The notes beneath the pieces were generated by a model that was not told the origin of the DNA, searched no databases, and was given only the letters and a program-made list of their open reading frames with translations. DNA of 64,000 nucleotides from Hippopus hippopus (taxonomy: Eukaryota; Mollusca; Bivalvia; Cardiida; Cardiidae). Of this stretch, positions 54,601 to 60,600 are shown in pieces. Position 1 is the first letter of the stretch. Each line of letters starts with the position of its first letter. Position numbers and translations under genes: made by a program. The DNA lies in the NCBI GenBank assembly GCA_946811185.2, contig OX328097.1, forward strand, positions 7,178,242-7,242,241, in the 5' to 3' direction.

Positions 54601-57600
54601 CAAAAAACTAGTGTTGTCATGATTTCTATAACACAATATTTTCCACGAAAAAACGGCTCGTGCATGACGTAAAAATTATATGATTAATGATGTCATCATT
54701 TTCTAGCATAAAACATTGCATATATTTATATTTAAAAATAGACATTTAATACGCTGAAAGTAAGTAGAAAATTAGATAATCTGTACTCATTATACTGACG
54801 ATGCTTTTTAAGTAATCATTCGATCTATAATTATTGTCATTTTTGACCAATCAATGAAATGTGCGAAAGATTGTGATACTTGTGATGCTGTGCGACCAAC
54901 TGGAAGACACACAATTTTTAGTCGTCCCCTTCTAGATTTAGACTAAAACCCAGATTCTAACATGACACGTGATTTCGGCTCTCTAAACACAGTGCAACGA
55001 AAGCGTGGTAAAATCTACGTTATTCTATGTAGAGTGACGTCATCCTGTATAAAGTAAGTTATTCAATGGAAGAAATCTGCATCCGCGTTTTTAGTCTGAG
55101 TATGAACTTGTTTTCCTCTGATTAAGAGTTGGTCATGTTAGAATCGAAATAATCTTCTTTCTATCGTGGTTTATCGTTCAATAAACCACATTGTGAGTTA
55201 TGAGGCGCAATAAATAACCCACTCGGGCTTTCGCCCTCGTGGATTATTTATTGTGCCTCATAACTCACAAATGTGCTTTATTGAACGATAAACCACGATA
55301 GAAAGAAGATTATTTCTTAAATGAAGTCAGAATTTTACTTTTAAAAAATCTAGAACGGTGTTACTGCAAAACGAGCTTCGCTCATTATTAAGAACATACA
55401 CAACATTCTAACCCTTAGCAGAAAAAATAACTGTAATAGACATATATAAACTAGTGAAAACAACATAAAGAAAAAGTGACTCAAATAAGTGGATTTGTCC
55501 ATGCAGGTGTAGAAAACACTGTGGGAAAAGTAGAAAATGCTGGTTACTAGCACTTTCTCCTTTTGTTACACTGCTTCTAAAGCCTTCTCACTCAGTGTCA
55601 TTAAAACTCAGGATTGTGTGGATGAATGAAACACTAGAAATTACCACTGTGAAACTAAGCATAGCCTTGACTATGTACCTGCATTTTCTCAAGTCTAATC
55701 TGATATCCTACAGCCCTACCAACACTCTCTGCCCTTTCCTGAGCAACTCTTTCTGCAACAGCAATGGCCGAGATACGCCTTGGTTGTGTGCATAGAATAT
55801 TACAGAGGTGAAGGTCACCAGAGCTTAGATAAAGGTCAAGGACAAACTGTGGAACCTGAGTAGTCTTGCCACACCTGGAAGAATGTTGAAACTTAAATAA
55901 ACTGAAAATTTTAATACAACATCTTTACAAATGACTTTTTTTAAAAAAGTGGATTACAATATGAGAAAAGAAATATCAGTAAATCTTCCTATCAGCCCTC
56001 TTCTTTGAGTATAACAAAAACATTAACTCTTTACCAGACAACAAAATTTATATATCTGTCAAATTTCAAACCAATTGAAGATGAGATAAAAATTGTGGCA
56101 CAAACGATAAGATGTCTTCAAAGGGTAGAAACCATTGTTGGAAAAGGAGAAAATAATGCAACCACTATTTTCTCCTCTTCCATTTATCCTTCAAAAGCAT
56201 TAATTTTCAGGGTCATGAAAACATGGGATTGTTTGGTAAAGGGCAAAACCTAAAATTGGATGAATAACCATCACAGATATTATGCTGCATTACACTGTCA
56301 TTTGTTCAAAAGGACCCCTTTAATCAGGTTTCATACTCATAACCAGTCATAGTTTTGATACAATCATCCTGCATTTAGCTGTTCCCATTGCCCATGGTTC
56401 ATCTCTGTATAGAAGTTTTGACTACATCCAGTATACATGTATACACTAATTATCAACTGAAACAATTTTAAGAATATTATTTCATCCTATAAAAATAATT
56501 AAACAAACAGACCAAGAAATTTCATAGCAAAGGTACACATTTCAAAAACTGGGACATACGGATGAATAGGTCATGTAGAATTTCAACTCTGTTTGTCATG
56601 GCTTATTTTTTTCAAAACTGTTCAATAAAACTAGATCAAACTGTTTGTATACCACAGCCAGGGCTTAACATTATCAGGCAATATGCTTTAAAACCTGTCC
56701 ATATCAAAATCATTTGCAGACCACTCATTACAAAGTAAATGTAGCACAAATGCTAGGATCAGTCTTCGAACAGAGTTGAAAACATTGTGTGAAAAAGAGA
56801 AAATGCTGGTTACCAGCAATTTCTCTTTTTCCCACCATGTTTTCAAATACGGTCTTTCTCAGGGTCCCAAAAAGCACAGGATTGTTTGGTACAGAATCTT
56901 ACCCTGTCATGCCACTGATTACAACAACCTGATTGCTTTCTATAGCTTCAAGTAATTCATCTTGTTTGTCCCAGGCGGGTAGTTTTTGTCTGACTTCTTG
57001 CATACTCATGTACTTTTGTGAGTCCTGTGAAAGATAGAAATAAAGGTTAACCAATCTGTGTAAGTTTCATAGAACACTTATAGCAACTTAGAGGTGCCCA
57101 GTAGCTCAGTTGATAGGGTATAGGGCTTGTAATCAATTAGTCATGAGTTCAAACCCAAGCTCAATCAGGCTCTTTTTGGTTGGAAATCATTGGAACAGGG
57201 CTCATTCCTCTCTCATTGCTGAAGATTGTTTTGATAATGTTTACTCAAGAAGGTAATCAAGAGCTTTAAAAAAGTGTTGAGTAACTGCTAAAAGAAACTC
57301 TCAAGGAATACATGGATAGGTGCACTAACCACTGCAATACCACGAAAATAATGTCAAAATGGTGTTTAACAGAAAACAAAAAACTTAAGATAAGAGGAGA
57401 AATTGACTTCTTAAAAGTTTATTCCTGTATAAAAACCTATGTTTCTGGCGCTCAGTGTAATAATATGAATGAGACCAGCCTAATGAGTATCCATACAAAA
57501 GTTTTAAGAGTGGAACAAAGGTGAAATTATACTTTGAACCCCAAAACATCCCCTTTACCTCAGCCTCTGCAACCTAAGTATCTTTAGGGAGCAGTGAAGA

Positions 57601-60600
57601 TCACGATCTGAGTCACACTGACCATTTGGATGGCATAGATATTATTCAGCTGTTTAACCCATTACAAATAAACCCCTGTTTTAATGACTCAAGAGGATTG
57701 AGGCTTTTGAAAACACTGTGGGAAAGGCAGAAAATGCTGGAAACCAGCATTTTCTCCCTTTCCAACACTGTTTTCAACCCCTTCAAGGACAAATCCCATA
57801 TATTATGTATTTGTTGTCTTTAAATGATTCAATTTAGGTGAGTGTAATATATTGACAACCCGGTCACATTCATATTGTCATCCACTAAAGATTACAAGGG
57901 CTGTGTAGATCAAGATTATCACAGCACCAAATATGCTGTCTTATCTTTGATTCACACTGTCAGATTTTTTCTAGGATATTCTTGTTAAAATTACCTTGAA
58001 ATTGAAAAAATAATTCTAGATAGGGGAAGGGCTCTGAAAATATTGTTTGTTTTAAATTCTATCCAGAAGTCAAAGACTTTGAGTTCAGCAAAACATTTTC
58101 TCACCTTCTTTCTTTTAAACTCATCTATCAACTTTCTGTTTGTTTTCAAAAGTTCCGCTGGATTCTGCTTTCTACTCTCCTCCTTACTGGATGATCGATT
58201 TACTTCTCTTCTCTCTGCTGGGGAATCATCTTTATGGTGGTGTTGTAATCTTTCCTGATTGTCAGCCATCCGTAACATTGAGTCTGTTGCCCGTACAAGC
58301 ACTTTATCATCCATGTTACTTCCTGATGTATCTCCTTGAGGCCTAGTTATGTATGTTTCTTTCAAAGAGTGCTGTTTCAGCCAAGGTTTAGAATTAGGAG
58401 GACAACTAAATTCATGAGGAGGTAGCTTGACAACTTCATTCAAGAACTCTTCATTTTCTAACTCGTTGACCAACATAAATATACATGGTTCACTATTTTC
58501 TGCATGAGTCCTAGCCAGATCAATGAGATGTCTGGTAATATTTAGACAAATATGCTTTTCTGTAAAACCGGATACAGTTGAAAATGCAACAAATGGAACT
58601 TCTTTGGGATACATGTTTCCTGATGGAAATCGTATTTCAAGTTCATAGTCACAATCATCTTGGCCAGATTCTTTTGAATCTGTTTTATCTGCAATAAAAA
58701 CTGGAGCTTCATGCTTTCTCCGACATCTTTTACCATATTTACATACCCCTTTTAAATAGTTTCTGCACACTTCTCTATCGTCAACAGGCTCAACAACTTC
58801 TTTCTTTTCACTTTTTGGTTTTGTAATGTCTTTTAAATGTGGCAGAGGCAACTTTAAAATCCACACTTTACTCTTGATTCTTTCTGAAAAGTTCTCCTCA
58901 TAAATTGACATTAAGGCCATCATTTCATCCTCCCTTTGTTCTATTATTTCAGCATCAATATCTGTACTCTTGGGACTTTGATCCAGATCAAAACATTCTA
59001 ATAAAAGATACTCCAGAGCTAATCCAATATCATTATCACAGATCTGAAGAGCTTCAGTGGCTTTACTCTTGTGAAATCCATATCTGAAACATGACAAAAT
59101 AATAAACTCCTTTACCACACAATCCCAGGTACTTAAAGCCTTTAACTCTTTCCATGCTATAGCACACCAGAAGATTTTGTGAACAGTGTAGATCAAGATC
59201 AGACTGCACAGAATGTGCAGTCTGATCTTTGATCTACACTATCCACTGCTTTATTCTAAATTATGACCAAACTGTCTCTTATCTTGCAGTAGAATCGTAT
59301 TTGTAGCCTTTGAGAAAATACAGTTTATTTATTAAGTAATGAAAGAGTTCAGAAGGAGGCATCCAAAAACATTCTGGGAAAAGGAGGAAATCCAGGTTAC
59401 CAATATTTGTATCTTCCGATATTTAAATCCTTAATTGTTGAGATGATTTCTGTAAAACCTTCCAAAAGAAGATTTTAAAAACACTGTGGGCAAATGGTTT
59501 CAAACAATTCCTGCTGTCATATGTGTGTTTTCTACGTCATTTAAAAAACAAGAGCATTGCATGCTGATGCCAACGCTCGGCTGCAGGTGCTTGATTGTCA
59601 GTGAAGATACTAAGTCCAAAAAGGGACATAACTGTGTCAAAATGGTTTGATGGTTACTTGCCCTTAATTTATGGGTTCCCCCTTTGACATTAACAATTTA
59701 TCCAAGTTTGAAATAAATATTTTCATTAATAACAGAGACATTATAAAATGTCAAAGTTTTTGCACCATGAAGACGCAGACAAGGACAGGGCTACGGTAAT
59801 AATCCAACAATTCTTCGAAAACAGCCAAGCTAAAAAGTAATTCCCTTTCCCATATATGTGTATCCTTTCTGCAATTTGTAATACATTTCAGCCTTTACCA
59901 GAAAATCCCATTTTTCATAACCCTCAGGAAGTATGCTTTCGAAAAAATTGTGGAAAAAAGAGTAAATCCTGGTAACCAGCTTTTTCTCCTTTTCCCATAA
60001 CATTTTCTACTTTTCTCAAATACAGATTCCATTATTACAGCAAAATTTGTTGCCTGTAAATGTTTTCAAGTTGACCAAGTCTACAACTTGGTTATGTGGT
60101 GAAGATTTAAGTTGTTTTTACCTTTGAACACTGAATAAACCCATCGGACATTTTCAATCTAGAAATAAGACCCTAATGAGTGCAGTTTCAGGGCTGCTTT
60201 TGTCTCTTGTGTTTCAACCAAGCAAACAGTGTAGATCAAAGATCAGACTGCATATTTTGTGCAGTCAGATCTTGATCTACACTGGCCGCAAAAGCAACTA
60301 AAAGTGTAAAAGGCACTTGAAAGGTTAAAATCCTTTTTGTAAGGTAAACAGCAAAAAATTACCTTTCTAATTTATTCACTGCCAGAGAGCTAACTGTTAT
60401 ATCTTGGGTGAAGTCATAATCATCAGAGAGCTGTGATGGGGCATTGACAACAGTGTCCTCAATTTTAAGTCTATCAACCATCCAATATTGGTTCTCTGCT
60501 CTGTAATCCAGTTCGTTATATCCATCTTCACTGGAATGAAAAAAATAAATGAATGATTGATTTTGCAATTATTTATTGTCCCCATCATTTGCCCTCTGGG

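Noticed and set aside
58007..58104. Extension of exon 3 past the donor
   Set aside because: The frame stays open in the intron, but the helicase homology resumes only at 57024 and a consensus donor lies at 58104.
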